The notes: a model not told the origin generated them from the sequence alone. DNA of 64,000 nucleotides from Agapanthus africanus (GCA_030015575.1 CM057338.1:137417546-137481545), one strand, 5' to 3'. Positions 11,968 to 22,771 are shown, counted from the stretch's first letter. Program-made: numbers and translations.

Positions 11968-12381
11968 TCACTTAGCAGTAGTGGAGAGTGTGGACGAATC
12001 TCCTCCTTGCAGCTCCTTCCTTCTAGGGCAACCATTGACAAGATGTTCGTCGGATCCACAAATCAAGCACTGCCTCTTGGCGCTGCGACAGTCTCTCTGA
12101 AAGTGTCCCGGTCTCTTACAGTATCCACAACGTTGAGTTCTCCATTGCTTCTGTTGCTGAGGAACAAATGGGCGCTTCATCTTCACGTCTTTTCCTTGTT
12201 TAACAGGGATTCCCTTATGATTGGAGGCTTCCGCTGGTGCTTGGGCCATTTGCATTCTTAGTCCTTCAGCTAAAAGGTCGTTCGTTCGTCCCTGGGCTTC
12301 CTTCAAGCCTTACAATACATTCAAAATCTCGACGGTCTGATTCTGGGGAGTAGAGTTGGAAGAAAAGTCGTTGGAAGTCAT
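11968..12381 (-). pseudogene. gag: Small gag-like protein with two zinc knuckles
   Basis: ATG at 12381, stop at 11968-11970, about 137 codons with one in-frame TAA at 12310-12312. The C-terminal half has a canonical CCHC knuckle, CGYCKRPGHFQRDC, then a second Cys/His cluster, CLICGSDEHLVNGC, as in the nucleocapsid part of Ty3/gypsy and plant pararetrovirus-like gag proteins. The N-terminus is short and Ser/Asn/Gln-rich; the large capsid domain is missing. It lies about 360 bp inside the primer-binding site, the normal gag position. It probably bound element RNA before the nonsense change. Confidence 0.75.
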
Positions 12382-12739
12382 GGTCCTGAAACAACAAATT
12401 TGAGGATAATATAAGGTACAAAGAATAAAAATCAGGACAAGGTATAGAATAGACAACGAAACAAGAATGTCGGGTGAGGTGAAGCTCAAACAAGTGGAAA
12501 TCAAATGTAGAACTCCAAGTCGCTCAACAGAGTACAGTATTGTAACCATGCTGTAGTTCATAATTACAATCACATAACTCTACTGAGTCATCCAAAACTC
12601 TAGCGGATGGATCAAAATATATAGCAGAACACACTATGTGAATCAAGATCAAGAATAACAAGTTTACAATCTAGACCGAAGGATGTCTTAGATTGTCAAA
12701 CCCTACACGGAAACTGTAATCCCATTCATAGCAAACCTG

Positions 12740-12751
12740 GCTCTGATGCCA
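12740..12751 (-). promoter_or_regulatory. Primer-binding site (initiator-Met tRNA)
   Basis: On the - strand the sequence is TGGCATCAGAGC, one mismatch from the usual TGGTATCAGAGC. It lies 9 nt inside the LTR boundary at 12761 and fixes the orientation of the element as right to left. Confidence 0.75.
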
Positions 12752-14626
12752 ACAAAACCATGTCACGCCCCGCTTCCCAAAATACGGAGTACGAGGGGTT
12801 GACAAGGCCAGCCATGCTCCTACGGTTGAGGAAATATTCTGCCGTAGTCACACTTCGGCTTCTAGCTCTACGTGGTAATCAGTAATCAATGCACAGGTAA
12901 TGAGAAATGTAGTCACTAAATCAATACAAATACAAAACTAACCAGATAGAGATTAAGGAAGTATAGCGCTGAGTCGCTGATCTAGATATCCGCAATGTCC
13001 TCGAGGTACGTCAGGTCCTGGTCCAAGCTAAATCCACTTCTCATTCTGAGCATGCATACTCAGGTCGTTAGAGCTACACAATAGCAATATATATATAAAT
13101 ACAAATATAAACACATGCAATGATGACGAACATGAAACAGTAAGCATGGAGTGATAACATGAGCATGAAATAGCCAGTACAAAACAAGAATCGACAGCCA
13201 GAGCTGCTCTGGACTGCAGTCCAGAGCCGCACTCCGAACCAGTTTTCGTCACCTTTCTAGCATAGAAACAGATTAAAACTCTTATGGGGTTCTAGGTCGT
13301 CGAGTCGGCTTCGATATGAGCCCTTGAATGCAACATTCCGATTTGTAGTCAATTAACTGTGATTTTTACAAGTTTCAGGTACGGGAAAATTTTAGTTTTA
13401 TGGGTCAAAAAGGGAAAGGCCTATCACCCCATTAAAGACCGTATTTTCCAGCCAAATCGTAACACGACGTTCGTTATTACACGGGCCATCCTATGTGATC
13501 AGTTTCCGTCAATTTAACGGGGTTTTTCCATTCGGGTTTTGCATCGAACACTTGCATTACTTGATTTGCTATCGAAATGTATATACGATATTGAAGTGTA
13601 AACGAATTGAATAGGTATAATTAGCATGAAGCAAGTATTAAACTTGCCTGACGACGTATCAACGATGGTATGGCAGTGGCAACGATGCGATCACGACGCG
13701 AGCGCCGCACGGCAACCTCGACTTTGGCTCGAGTTCGATGGTTCGGCAGCGACGGCTTGGGTTACTGGGGTGAGGCGGCTGCGGTCGGCGGTGAAGGAGC
13801 GTCAGAGGCGTTCAGGCACTGGAAGGAGGCGGCCGGGGTGGCTGAGGTGGTCGTCGGCAACGGGGATGGAAGTGTTGGGGTGGCTCGGTTGGGTCTTGGC
13901 GATAGCAGCGGGGTGCCGGTGATGTTGATGTAGTGAAGGGAGGAGGTCGTAGTGGCTGCAGTGGTGGTCGGCTGTTGAAGCTTGTCACCGGAGGGTGTTG
14001 AAGGGTGGTCGACGGCAGAGGCAGTAGTGGGCTATGGTGTTGCGATGGGAAGGACTTGGTTGGTTGAGGGGAGATGGAGCTGGAGGAGGTCATGGTGTTG
14101 GTGAGATCGAGGGTCGACGAGGAGTGAGCAGGGGTTGCCGACGATGATGGCCTCGACGGTGGTGATGCAGTGGGTTGGCTGGGGGAAAGAAAGTGATGGC
14201 GAGGTGGGTTTGCAGTGGGGAAGCTCGGCGATGCACGGGGTCTCGGGCTGCAGGGGGTCTCGTCGTGAGGTAGAGGAGGAGAGGTGTGGGTCGAGTGAGG
14301 TGTCGGCAGTGGAGGCGGCGTAGGTTGGAGTTGCGGTGGCGGTTGTGGTGTTCTGGGGAGTGAGGGGGAGAACGAGAGTGAGAGAGGGAGTGTTGGGACC
14401 CGGTTCTTGTTCACGGAACAAAGTGCCACACGGAATAAAGTGCCATGCTAATTGTCATTCCAAGGGGACGGGGGCCACCTTTTGAATCCGTGGGGGCCAC
14501 CTCTTGAATCCGTGGGACCCACTGTAGAACAATGGAGAATCTTCGGAACACATTCCGAAATAGGACTGAACTGCATCATAAATGTAATGACACCACCCTC
14601 AATTACAGAGGCGCCTTTTAAGTGAA

Positions 14627-14709
14627 CCGGCACTACAGGAGCTTGAGAACTCCGTAGTTAAGCGTGCTCGGGCCAGGTAAGTCTTAGGATGGGTGACCTC
14701 CTGGGAAGT
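14627..14709 (+). repeat. 5S rRNA-like segment in Cassandra 5' LTR
   Basis: The segment containing GTAGTTAAGCGTGCT and AGGATGGGTGACCTCCTGGG matches the internal promoter and 3' half of plant 5S rRNA (A box, intermediate element, C box). The 5' part is diverged (ACTACAGGAGCTTGAGAACTC), so this is a retroelement LTR component and not a 5S gene. Confidence 0.9.
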
Positions 14710-15095
14710 GGCCCCTGGTCAGGTCCGGTTCGCTCTAAAGGGAAAAACCGTACGGTTTCGGCCAGAGCGGACAATACCATCTGTACTGGAGCATGGGGCG
14801 TTACATTTATGGTGGCCCATGCAAGTCCTCAGTAGTAGGTCTGTGGTTCGAGGACGAACCATTGTTCAAAAGTGGGAAGAATGTCGGGACCCGGTTCTTG
14901 TTCACGGAACAAAGTGCCACACGGAACAAAGTGCCACGCCAATTGTCATTCCAAGGGGGCGGGGGCCACCTCTTGAATCCGTGGGACCCACTGTAAAACA
15001 ATGGAGAATCTTCGGAACACATTCCGAAAGAGGACTGAACTGCATCATAAATGTAATGACACCACCCTCAATTACAGAGGCGTCTTTTAAGTGAA

Positions 15096-15178
15096 CCGGC
15101 ACTACAGGAGCTTGAGAACTCTGTAGTTAAGCGTGCTCGGGCCAGGGAAGTCTTAGGATGGGTGATCTCCTGGGAAGT
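15096..15178 (+). repeat. 5S rRNA-like segment in Cassandra 3' LTR
   Basis: Second copy, with a few differences from the one at 14627 (for example GGTGATCTCC instead of GGTGACCTCC, and GGCCAGGGAAG instead of GGCCAGGTAAG). The C box is slightly mutated here and intact in the 5' LTR copy. Confidence 0.88.
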
Positions 15179-15718
15179 GGCCCCTGGTCGGGTCCGGTTC
15201 GCTCTAAAGGGAAAAACCGTGCCGTTTCGGCCAGAGCGGACAATACCATCTGTACTGGGGCATGGAGTGTTACAGGGAGGAGCGAAAGCCATGAAGAGAA
15301 GGAGGGAGCAGCGTGCGCGTGCGAGGTCGTGGGTCGGAGTTGGAGACGTGGTCGCGACGAGGGGCGGGGGCTCAGGAACGGGCGGCGACGTGGGGGAAAG
15401 AAAAGAACGGGGGAGAGAAGGAGGAAGGGAAACAGGTCGGGTCGGGTGAGGGGAAGGGTTTTGGGCCGGGGTTCTTGGGCTGGGCTCGGGGCAGAGGTAA
15501 AAGAATTTAAAAGAAATGGGAAAGGAATGGGCTGGGTTTGGGTTAATTGATTAGGAAGAATTTGGGAAAATAAATATAAAGGGTTAGGGTTTAATAGTTA
15601 GGGTTAGGAAAATTAGATGAAAATTAATTCGGAAAATAGAAATATTTAAGTAAATAAAAATTTGTAATCTTGTTTAAAATACGGAAATAATTAAAAAGGG
15701 ACTGGGTATTACAATAAC

Positions 15719-16293
15719 ACATTCAACCATCCTTTCATCACTGGCAGCTGGTTTCGTGGAGCGGTCCGGGCTTTGGAAATTCATAAATTTTAACATGGCC
15801 AGAGCCCTAACCCTTTTGTTGGCTCTGTATCTGAGCCGCTTCTGCCTCAGCTTCTCTTCCTTGAGCGCTTGAGCGCTTGGCAGGCTTCTGCTCTTCGGGA
15901 AGCCGCCATAGGCTGAGTGATGGGGAGGCTTGAGAAGACATCCGCACGCGTGTCCGTCGAAAGTATCGCCTGGGCTTGCCCACGACGTCTGACAACTTCT
16001 TTTGTTCTGAAGGCTTTGCCCCCAGCTGGGGCCATAGAGAGCTGTTTGAACACCGACTCGCATTTAGGTTGAGGCGCCTTCGAGATCAACACATTTGGCC
16101 TTTTTCCTTTTGAAGCCGGTTTGTCGGTTACCGGAGCTTGAGGTGCAGGGATGGCATTAGCCGATACAAACAGAATAGACCCAAATTGTAGCAGCGGTTC
16201 TTCCCACTGTCGTCTTAGACTTGCCGGGAGGATCGTCCTGGAGTCCATCTTCATCGTGTATGAGATGAGAGCTGAGTTCATTTTTGGTGACAT
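15719..16293 (-). pseudogene. Tat leader ORF / gag N-terminus, left element
   Basis: A frame opens at ATG 16293, runs with one frameshift near 15850, and is cut by the insertion at 15713. It is homologous to the leader ORF of the other Tat copy (46499-47197). Shared features are the start (PKMNSA / SKMNSA), ILPASLRRQWEEP, a KGKRPNV block and a basic C-terminal block (KLRQKRLRYRANKRVR). The basic region suggests nucleic-acid binding; no named domain is recognised. Tat/Ogre relatives commonly carry an extra ORF upstream of gag. In this copy the spacer between leader and gag is about 250 bp shorter than in the + strand copy. Confidence 0.7.
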
Positions 16294-16410
16294 TGTTGAG
16301 ATGTGATTGCTTGAAAACCTGCATGAAAGAGCATTATTTTAGTATAAATATAGATATGTATATTGATTGAGTTCGCATGAACGTTTAACCCAAAATATGG
16401 GAGGAGAGAT

Positions 16411-16434
16411 GGTCCCACCGGGCGTGCCAGAATC
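16411..16434 (-). promoter_or_regulatory. Tat primer-binding site
   Basis: On the - strand, TGGCACGCCCGGTGGGAC lies a few bases inside the 5' LTR end. The other Tat copy has TGGCACGTCCGGTGGGAC at the same place (46290-46307). This fits a tRNA 3' end complement; the tRNA is not assigned. Confidence 0.7.
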
Positions 16435-17718
16435 TGTAGGATGTTTTTCGTCACCTCATTGAGATGGGAATACGCGTGCGCTGGTCAGGCGCATTACAGA
16501 TTCTCCCTGTCTAGGGTAGGCTGGGGTTTATTGATTGTGGGGATCCGAATTTCCGGCAGCCGCGGACTAAGCTGTCGTTAATTACCCCCGCCTTTGGAGC
16601 GAGCGAACCGCCGATTGACGGGTTAAACTGGTCATGCGAACTCAATGTGCAGTGTTGTGTTTTGAAAGGGTTTTGGATATATCGGGGGCCCCGCAGAGTT
16701 TTTACAGGGGTCCCGCTACCCGGATAGCGGGATGGGGGTCAAGGGGGCTAGCAGCCCCCTTGCGGGGTGCGGGGCAGCGTCCCGTTAGAAATTTTTTCTA
16801 ACGGGAACAGTGTGGTGGAGTATGTGTGTGTGCGCATATATATATATATATATATATATGAAACGGCATCCAAAGGATGTGTGGGAGAAGGCGCGCGGGC
16901 GCCGTGCGTCAGAGTGCCGTGCGCCCCACGTGCCTGGCACGCGTGCGCCAGAGCGCCCGCGCCCCAAGTGTCCGGCACGCGGGGGCTGTGCGCCAGCAGC
17001 AAAAAGGGACTTGGTCCCTGCACTGGGAGCTGTGCTCCCGATTTGACTTGTGGAGTTGAACTCCTAAGATATTTTTGGAGCTGATGAAGGGCTTCTCTCT
17101 TGAGCTTTGGATCTTCCCCAAAGTGGGATTTTTTTGAGATGTGTCTCCTTCCTCCTCTTCTGTCGGTCGGGTCTTGAAGAACAAGAAGTATGAAATTTTA
17201 AAAATATCTTATTTTTGAGATCTGATGGGAGATCTGAGTTCCCCTTTGTGGGTTTTATGGTGAAAAACTATTTAGTTTTGGAAAAGGAAGAGTAAAACTC
17301 TTGATTTAATTCAAAAGAAAGAAGAAGGTTTTGAACCTTGAGAAAGGAACCCTAGTTTTTTTTGGGAGAATAAAAGGTATATCTTCTTTATTCATCATCA
17401 TGTTTGTCTTTATAGTCTACAAACTTTACATATAGCCCCTTGGGCTTTACAAAATGGTATTTTGCCCATCCCATGTCTCATGTGCTATTTCTTTTTGCAC
17501 ATAAGTTATGGGCTTTACAAAAATTTGGCTTTATGCCCATTCTGCTTACATTCATGCATAAAAATTACATAAAAATTATTTATTACATAATTTTTATTTT
17601 GGCATGGAGGAGGGTCGGCCGCTTCATGTTCGGACTCGACCTGGGTATGGGCCCACTTGGCTTGGGGTTGACCTTGACTTTGACTTGGTCAACCGGGGTG
17701 CAATTTTTGACCCCAACA
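16435..17718 (-). repeat. 5' LTR of left Tat element
   Basis: In element orientation it begins TGTTGGGGTCAAAAATTGC at 17718 and ends CCTACA at 16435, about 1284 bp. It matches the LTRs at 41265-42887 and 44911-46285. On the - strand a TATAAAG box lies near 17414 as promoter candidate. It also holds a (TA)n run at 16836-16860, a GC-rich imperfect repeat at 16885-17000, and one GGAGTT-G-AACTCC palindrome at 17052-17064. Confidence 0.85.
16836..16860. repeat. (TA)n microsatellite in Tat LTR
   Basis: An uninterrupted TA run of about 12 units. It is absent from the corresponding segments of the other two Tat LTRs. Confidence 0.85.
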
Positions 17719-19025
17719 GTATGAACAAGGTTAATGCATGCAACAAGGCTGTCATAATTTTGATAGACAGGATATAATCGAGGCATAAGGTATCGGTCTC
17801 ATGGAATTAGTTTAATTAAATGAGATAGAGGGTCAATGTTACCTTAGTTTTATATGTGCTTTGAACTTCACCAAATGTTACACCACAACGCATATATGAT
17901 TGTTGATGCTTAGATGCAACGTAACATATATAGTTGCCATTTGGCCTCCCAAAATATCAAAGCTTCTTATTAAAGCATTAAACAAGTGCATACTTCTCAT
18001 GCCATATGCCCTCTTTTCCAAGGCCCGATATTGTCCCAGAACCAGCCTCAATGCAGGGGGTATGTGGTCACTAATAAACATTTAGAAACAATAATTAATT
18101 TCTTAATTACTGCATGCTTCCACTAAAATTGCTTTTCAAGCTTGTTGAAATTTATCCTTTCCTATTTTCACTCTGCACTTGGTTATCTTTACCTACTTGG
18201 TTCATGGTAATCCAAGGTTGTACGTTGAAGTTCCCAATCCTCTATCCTCTGGTTGCCTGAGAGAGTGATCAATGTTTCCTGTTGTTGGACGGATGTTTGC
18301 TTTTCTTTTTCCTAATGGCTATTCATTCAACAATAGTGATGCACCCCAAAAGGGTCTCCACGGCTGTTCTTGATAAATTCTCCAATGATGACGGTCTAGG
18401 ATTTTTAGTGAAGATGAACTGATAATTTAAACTATTCTATCAATGTCAAGATAGTTGCCAGCATAAAATTTCAAGTCCTTTCTTATGTTGAATTGCTGTG
18501 GAGAATTCTTTACCACAGATGTTGTTCTTTGGAAATAATGGCTACAGCTAAGTTTTAATTCATGTAAAAATTGAGCAACAATACCATATCCTTGTCCATT
18601 TGTTTATAATCCCATTTTCTACTGAGAACTAGTAATGCTTCCATAAGATGTATGTAGGTTAAAATTTCGCCATATTTTTATGCATAACTCATACAATCAG
18701 TAGAAATATAATATAACCCCACATCGTTGCTCCTGACTTTGTGTTGAGTGCGAGTTAAAGTCGGGGTTTTTAAATTTCACTGACTACGGTCTCCTTTCTT
18801 TGTATTGAGTGCTAGTTGATGCATGCATTCATTCTTCTTAAACATGTTCTTTGAGGCATTTCCTTGGTCTAGGTTACTATGCTTTAGAGAACTACTTTAT
18901 TAGCATCCGTGAGATGCCACCATGAGTAAATTTCTGAATTCTTATTCATGGAAATATAAGATGTGACAAATAACCATCATCTTTTCATGTTGAACAGTGA
19001 AACAAATACCGTGATTTAGCATTGT
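17719..19025. other. Lower-copy non-coding DNA, nothing recognised
   Basis: AT-rich sequence right of the Tat LTR. Short open frames on both strands have no recognisable domain. It was searched by eye for the missing CDKA N-terminal exon (P-loop and PSTAIRE codons) and none was found. It could be CDKA intron or upstream DNA. Confidence 0.5.
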
Positions 19026-19480
19026 TGTTGAGATATGTGGATAACATAGTCCCATATTGGAAAAACTATGAGAGATGTATAGATATAAATTATAAGATGT
19101 GACAAATCTTCACAAGGCTTGAGTCTTATTTGTTGGAACCCGCTTATGTTGGGAGCTCGTTTGTGCCCTCATGTAAATAAATATATGACGCCCTCTCGTT
19201 CGTGTATAATTAAATTTAATATGGTATCAAAGCCATGATAACATTCGTGGATTTGTACTTAATAACACCTCTGAGAGAGAGCCGGCTACACGCCCTTGAT
19301 AGACTAGCCTCCTTGTGATTCACGTGACAATCACGTTGTACGTGAGGGGAGCGTCGACATATGTGAATAACATAGTCCCACATTGGAAAAACTATGAGAG
19401 GTGCAAGTGTATAAGATATAAGATGAGACAAACCTCCATAAGGCTTGAGTCTTTTGGATGGAGTCCCACTATATTAAATG
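19026..19480 (+). mobile_element. TRIM-like / Copia LTR remnant
   Basis: A first repeat (19026-about 19220) begins TGTTGAGATATGTGGATAAC. A primer-binding-like site, TGGTATCAAAGCC, follows at 19222-19234. A purine tract (GTGAGGGGAGC) lies near 19345, then a diverged, truncated second repeat (about 19355-19480) containing ACATAGTCCCACATTGGAAA. The interior is only about 130 bp and non-coding. The start of the second repeat is CGTCGACATATG instead of TGTTGAGATATG. The whole is bracketed by about 52-bp direct repeats (18972-19023 and 19489-19540). Confidence 0.6.
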
Positions 19481-19544
19481 CCATATAACCATCTTCTTTT
19501 CATGTTGAACAGTGAAACAAATACTGTGATTTAGTATCGCCATC

Positions 19545-20667
19545 AGCTAAGCCTTTTGTCATCAAGTGGCGTCAGCTCTAGAGCATGGCTAAAAGTAAAG
19601 GCTCAAGAAAAAAAAAATTAACAAAATGCTTATGACTGGTTGGACATGTCTCACTTCTCTACTGGTACCAAATTTCTGTTTGAGGCGACTAAAAGCAACT
19701 AATTTGGCAAAAAAGACTAAAAGCAACTAAAGGCCATGATATAAAAAAAATAACAAAGTTGCAGGTATGCTCTTATTATTTAGAAGGTCATTCTACAAAG
19801 GGTAAACCGTCGAGATTACCTTAAGTCTTTGAAACACTTGAGAGTCTTAGACATAGGCATTCGATGCACAGTCACATTTGGAGATCATTCTGTGAGGGGT
19901 GAAAGTGCAGATTCAGAATTTTTATTGGTTGTGAAACTAGGGAATCGTTCAGATCAGATAAGTAACATCTTAAGGGGCTACATGTATGGATAATCGTTAT
20001 TTGCATACGCATATGCACTATGCAGGAGTTTCAAGTTCAGGCAACTAGGTGCCTCATGTGCCTAAGTGAGGCGGTTTCAGTGATTGGCGCTGGCTATATA
20101 GCTAGATGCACAGTTATCTATGGTCTCTGCTTGAGGCGCTTGTGGAGCCTAGGCTCGCCATAGGTATGCGAGGCAGGCAAAGCTTTTCCCTAACTTCATA
20201 GGCCGTAGTTCAATATTCCCTTGAGTTGTTTTACATTTTTATATTATATACTCTTTGGGATATATTTATGGTAGAGGGGGCTTAAAATTTGATGCAAACA
20301 TAACTAGAAAAGGCAACTTTGTGCTTGTTTGTATTCTTATACTATTGCCTTCTTTTATAGTACTACGCATTTAGGATAGTTTAATTAAACAATCTTTGGT
20401 TTGTCTGAACTCTTATACTATTGTCTTCTTTTATAGTATGACTCCTTTAAGTAAATTTCTTTGTTTTGCTTCCATTTTTTGTAATGGCTTGTTTTTGGTT
20501 TTGTTTTATCTGCAGTTTAGTTCTTATTTTGGGCTGTTTTTTTTTGTTTTTATGATTTTATCTTGTCTGATCTTGTGCCCTTCGTTTTATTTGATACATA
20601 TTTTTTTTCGATGAAATTTATTTGGTACATATTAAGTGCCATCAATTTATTTATATGTTTTTCTCTC
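19545..20667. other. Non-coding, T-rich, nothing recognised
   Basis: No gene and no transposon ends were found. The small open frame at 20396-20614 is an effect of T-rich composition. Confidence 0.5.
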
Positions 20668-20683
20668 TCTCAGTATACACAGC

Positions 20684-21934
20684 AAACAACAACTGAGCCT
20701 TTTATCCCAAGCATATGGGGTAGGCTACATGAACCAACATGAGAATCACGCGGGTCAAGCACATGAATCCTACGCCTCCACTTACTCCTATCGAACAATA
20801 TACTTTCATTGAGTCCTTTGGCAACCATATCGTTTCGTATCACCTCCATCCATGTTTTCTTCGGTCTTCCTTTTGCCCTTTTGCCATTGCCCATATCGAG
20901 AGTATCTATTCGTCGAACCGGTGCTTCCATAGGTCTGCGTCGCACATGACCAAACCATCTTAGCCGGTTTTCCCGCATCTTCTCCTCCATAGGTGCTACA
21001 CCAACTTTTGCACGAATATCCTCATTTCGCACCTTATCTTTTCTAGTGTTACCGCACATCCAACGAAGCATGCGCATCTCCTTTACGTGCATCTTCTGTG
21101 TATGATGTTTCTTAGGAGCCCAGCATTCTGTACTATATAATAAGGCAGGCCGAATAGCGCTCCGATAAAACTTCCCTTTCAATTTTAACAGAAAGTTACG
21201 ATCACACAAAATCCTTGTTGCACTCCTCCATTTCAACCAACCAGCTTGGATCCTTTTATTAACATCACTATCGATCTCCCCATTCCTTTGGATGAACCTA
21301 GATATCTAAACTGGTCGCTCGGTGATATCTCTTACCCTTCCAATGTTATACCAATATGGTTTTGACTTCTCTGGTTACTGAATTTGCAATGCATATATGC
21401 TGTCTTGGACCTGCTCAATCTGAATCCCCGAGATTCCAATGTTTGCCTCCATAATTCCAATTTGGCATTAACCTCTGCTTTCGTCTCATTTACTAGAACA
21501 ATATCATCAACAAATAATATACACCAAGGTATCTCATCTTGAATAGTTCTAGTAAGCTCATCCATCACGATGGTAAACATGAATGGACTTAATGCAGATT
21601 CTTGATGTAAACCAATTGTAATCGGAAAATCACTCGTTAAGCCGCCGCAAATTCTGACATTTGCCACTACTCCATCGTACATATCCTTGATTATGTCAAT
21701 ATACTTGACGGGACCCCCTTCTTCATCATTGTCCCCCATAATACCTCTCTAGGTACCTTGGCGTACGCTTTTTCTAAATCAATAAATATCATATACAAAT
21801 CTTTTTTCCTCTCTCGAAAACGCTCGACAAGTTGACGAAGCAAATGAATAGTCTCTGTCGTCGATCGTCCAGGTATGAACCCAAACTGGTTCTCTGTTAT
21901 CTTAATATCCTTTCTTAGCCTGTGTTCAATCCTT
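20684..21934 (-). mobile_element. RTE-clade LINE, 5'-truncated and degenerate
   Basis: It is flanked by a 16-bp target duplication, TCTCAGTATACACAGC (20668-20683 and 21935-21950). On the - strand it encodes the C-terminal part of a reverse transcriptase: the segment at 21934-21742 has FIDLEKAYAKVPR, and that at 21739-21332 has the catalytic LFVDDIVLV motif. After a stop and frameshift near 21240-21330, the C-terminal region (21236-20690) has LRWFGHVRRRP and GRPKKTWMEVIRND, typical of plant RTE elements. The 3' end has TTGTTGTTTG next to the duplication, as RTE elements end in short repeats. It is non-functional and lies upstream of the visible CDKA exons in antisense orientation. Confidence 0.93.
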
Positions 21935-22317
21935 TCTCAGTATACACAGCCATTTTTGTAAATGGTTTGATCTACTTTTAGTCTCCTTCATACTGTCATA
22001 GCCTACTTTTAGTCTCCTTCATACCATCATACTGTTGACCATGTTAGTATCTAACTATTATTTAACTTGAACTTTTGGCACTTTCATATTTTTCTTGTTT
22101 ATTCTGAGATTTGGACTTTTGAATGATTTTATGAAATATTATCATTAGATGCTTCATATTGTTCTTTATCTTCTACCGGATAACTTTGTTCATAAGTTTT
22201 TTTTGCTTTGTCCTGCAACTATATTTGTGCTTATTGACCACGCCATTCATTTGTCAGTCGTATAAGTATACTGTTGTAGTATATTATTGTAAATTATACT
22301 TTTTATACTACCTATTA

Positions 22318-22636
22318 CTAGTTTTTTTTGCACGTGCGATGCACATAGATGTGATTTAAATGTTTAGGTTTTGGAACAAAATTTTATAGACACTTCTATT
22401 AATTAAAAAGGGATGGCTTGGATTATGGTGTTTAAATGTATTGGGAAGAGAGAGGGAGGGAGGGAGGTTTGAATTTTGAAATAAAGAGGCATTAAAAAAA
22501 TTTAATTGTGATGATGATGTGGATATATCATAATTGAGAGAATAGATTGGTAGAATTTGCTTATCTCTTGAATTTTGTTACTTAAAAAGTAGGTCATTTA
22601 GCTACACCCTTGGTATTTGCATTATTATAGTAGAGA
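22318..22636 (-). mobile_element. Non-autonomous Helitron
   Basis: On the - strand it starts TCTCTACTATAATAATGC at 22636 and ends in CTAG at 22318, with a GTGCATCGCAC hairpin about 10-20 nt before the end. It is flanked by A on the 5' side and T on the 3' side, as expected for Helitron insertion between A and T. There is no target duplication. At 319 bp it has no coding capacity. Confidence 0.75.
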
Positions 22637-22771
22637 TTAATATTTCTAAAATTCTGTTGCCTTTTTGCCTCTAAAATCTCCTTGTATGTGAGATAATGAC
22701 ACCTAAAATAAAAAATAGAGGGTAAGGCTAATCATTTTCACCTTAAAAGAATTCATTTCACTATCTGCATG

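Larger units (their letters stand above)
14391..15274 (+). mobile_element. Cassandra-type TRIM retrotransposon
   Basis: Two direct LTRs (14391-14805, 415 bp; 14882-15274, 393 bp) start TGTTGGGACCCGG/TGTCGGGACCCGG and end GTTACA. They flank a 76-bp interior that ends in a purine tract (AAAAGTGGGAAGAA). The 5-bp target duplication GGGAG lies at 14386-14390 and 15275-15279. Each LTR holds a 5S rRNA-like segment, the hallmark of Cassandra. The interior motif TTCGAGGACGAACC is also typical. It encodes no protein. The left LTR has an extra 22 bp from a local duplication of the GGGGCCACC..TTGAATCCGTG block. Confidence 0.95.
3522..15713 (-). mobile_element. Non-autonomous gag-only LTR retrotransposon (TR-GAG-like), 12.2 kb
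   Basis: It is flanked by the 5-bp target duplication ATAAC (3517-3521 and 15714-15718). The termini read TGTCACATCCCGCTTCCC and GGTATTACA on the + strand. A primer-binding site complementary to initiator-Met tRNA lies next to the right LTR, so transcription runs right to left. Between the LTRs (10199-12760) there are only a zinc-knuckle gag-like ORF and an acidic ORF; no protease, RT or integrase is visible. LTR termini resemble those of chromovirus-type Ty3/gypsy elements, but without pol the lineage is inferred. The right LTR has lost about 1.27 kb present in the left. Both LTRs carry later insertions. Confidence 0.85.
12761..15713 (-). repeat. 5' LTR of the TR-GAG-like element, with Cassandra insertion
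   Basis: It starts TGTCACGCCCCGCTTCCC and ends GGTATTACA on the + strand, followed by the target duplication ATAAC. Without the Cassandra insert (14391-15274 plus one GGGAG) it is about 2.06 kb. The left LTR is about 3.3 kb without its insert. The difference is a single deletion at about 13180, corresponding to left positions about 7280-8553. Confidence 0.85.
1..17718 (-). mobile_element. Tat-lineage Ty3/gypsy LTR retrotransposon, pol-less, 3' end outside window
   Basis: Read right to left it has a 5' LTR (17718-16435), a primer-binding site, a leader ORF plus gag (16293-15719, continuing at 3516-1956), and then at once a repeat-rich 3' untranslated region (about 1890-1). Reverse transcriptase, RNase H and integrase are absent, although they are present in the related + strand copy at 44911-64000. 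The copy is therefore a gag-only deletion derivative that needs enzymes in trans. Its gag is split by the separate 12.2 kb element at 3522-15713. The 3' LTR lies left of base 1, so the target duplication cannot be checked. Lineage call: the gag and LTR match the second copy, which has the dual RNase H typical of Tat elements. Confidence 0.85.

Noticed and set aside
14627..15178. Two 5S rRNA genes
   Set aside because: Only the promoter and 3' half are recognisable, the 5' half is diverged, and each copy lies at the same place in a Cassandra LTR with target duplications.
16767..17084. Overlapping open frames near 16.8-17.1 kb
   Set aside because: They run through the TA microsatellite and GC-rich repeat of the Tat LTR and have no homologue in the other two LTRs.
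17878..18085. Small open frames on both strands near 18 kb as a CDKA 5' exon
   Set aside because: Neither encodes a Gly-rich loop, the invariant Lys or PSTAIRE, and no splice donor fits the required phase.
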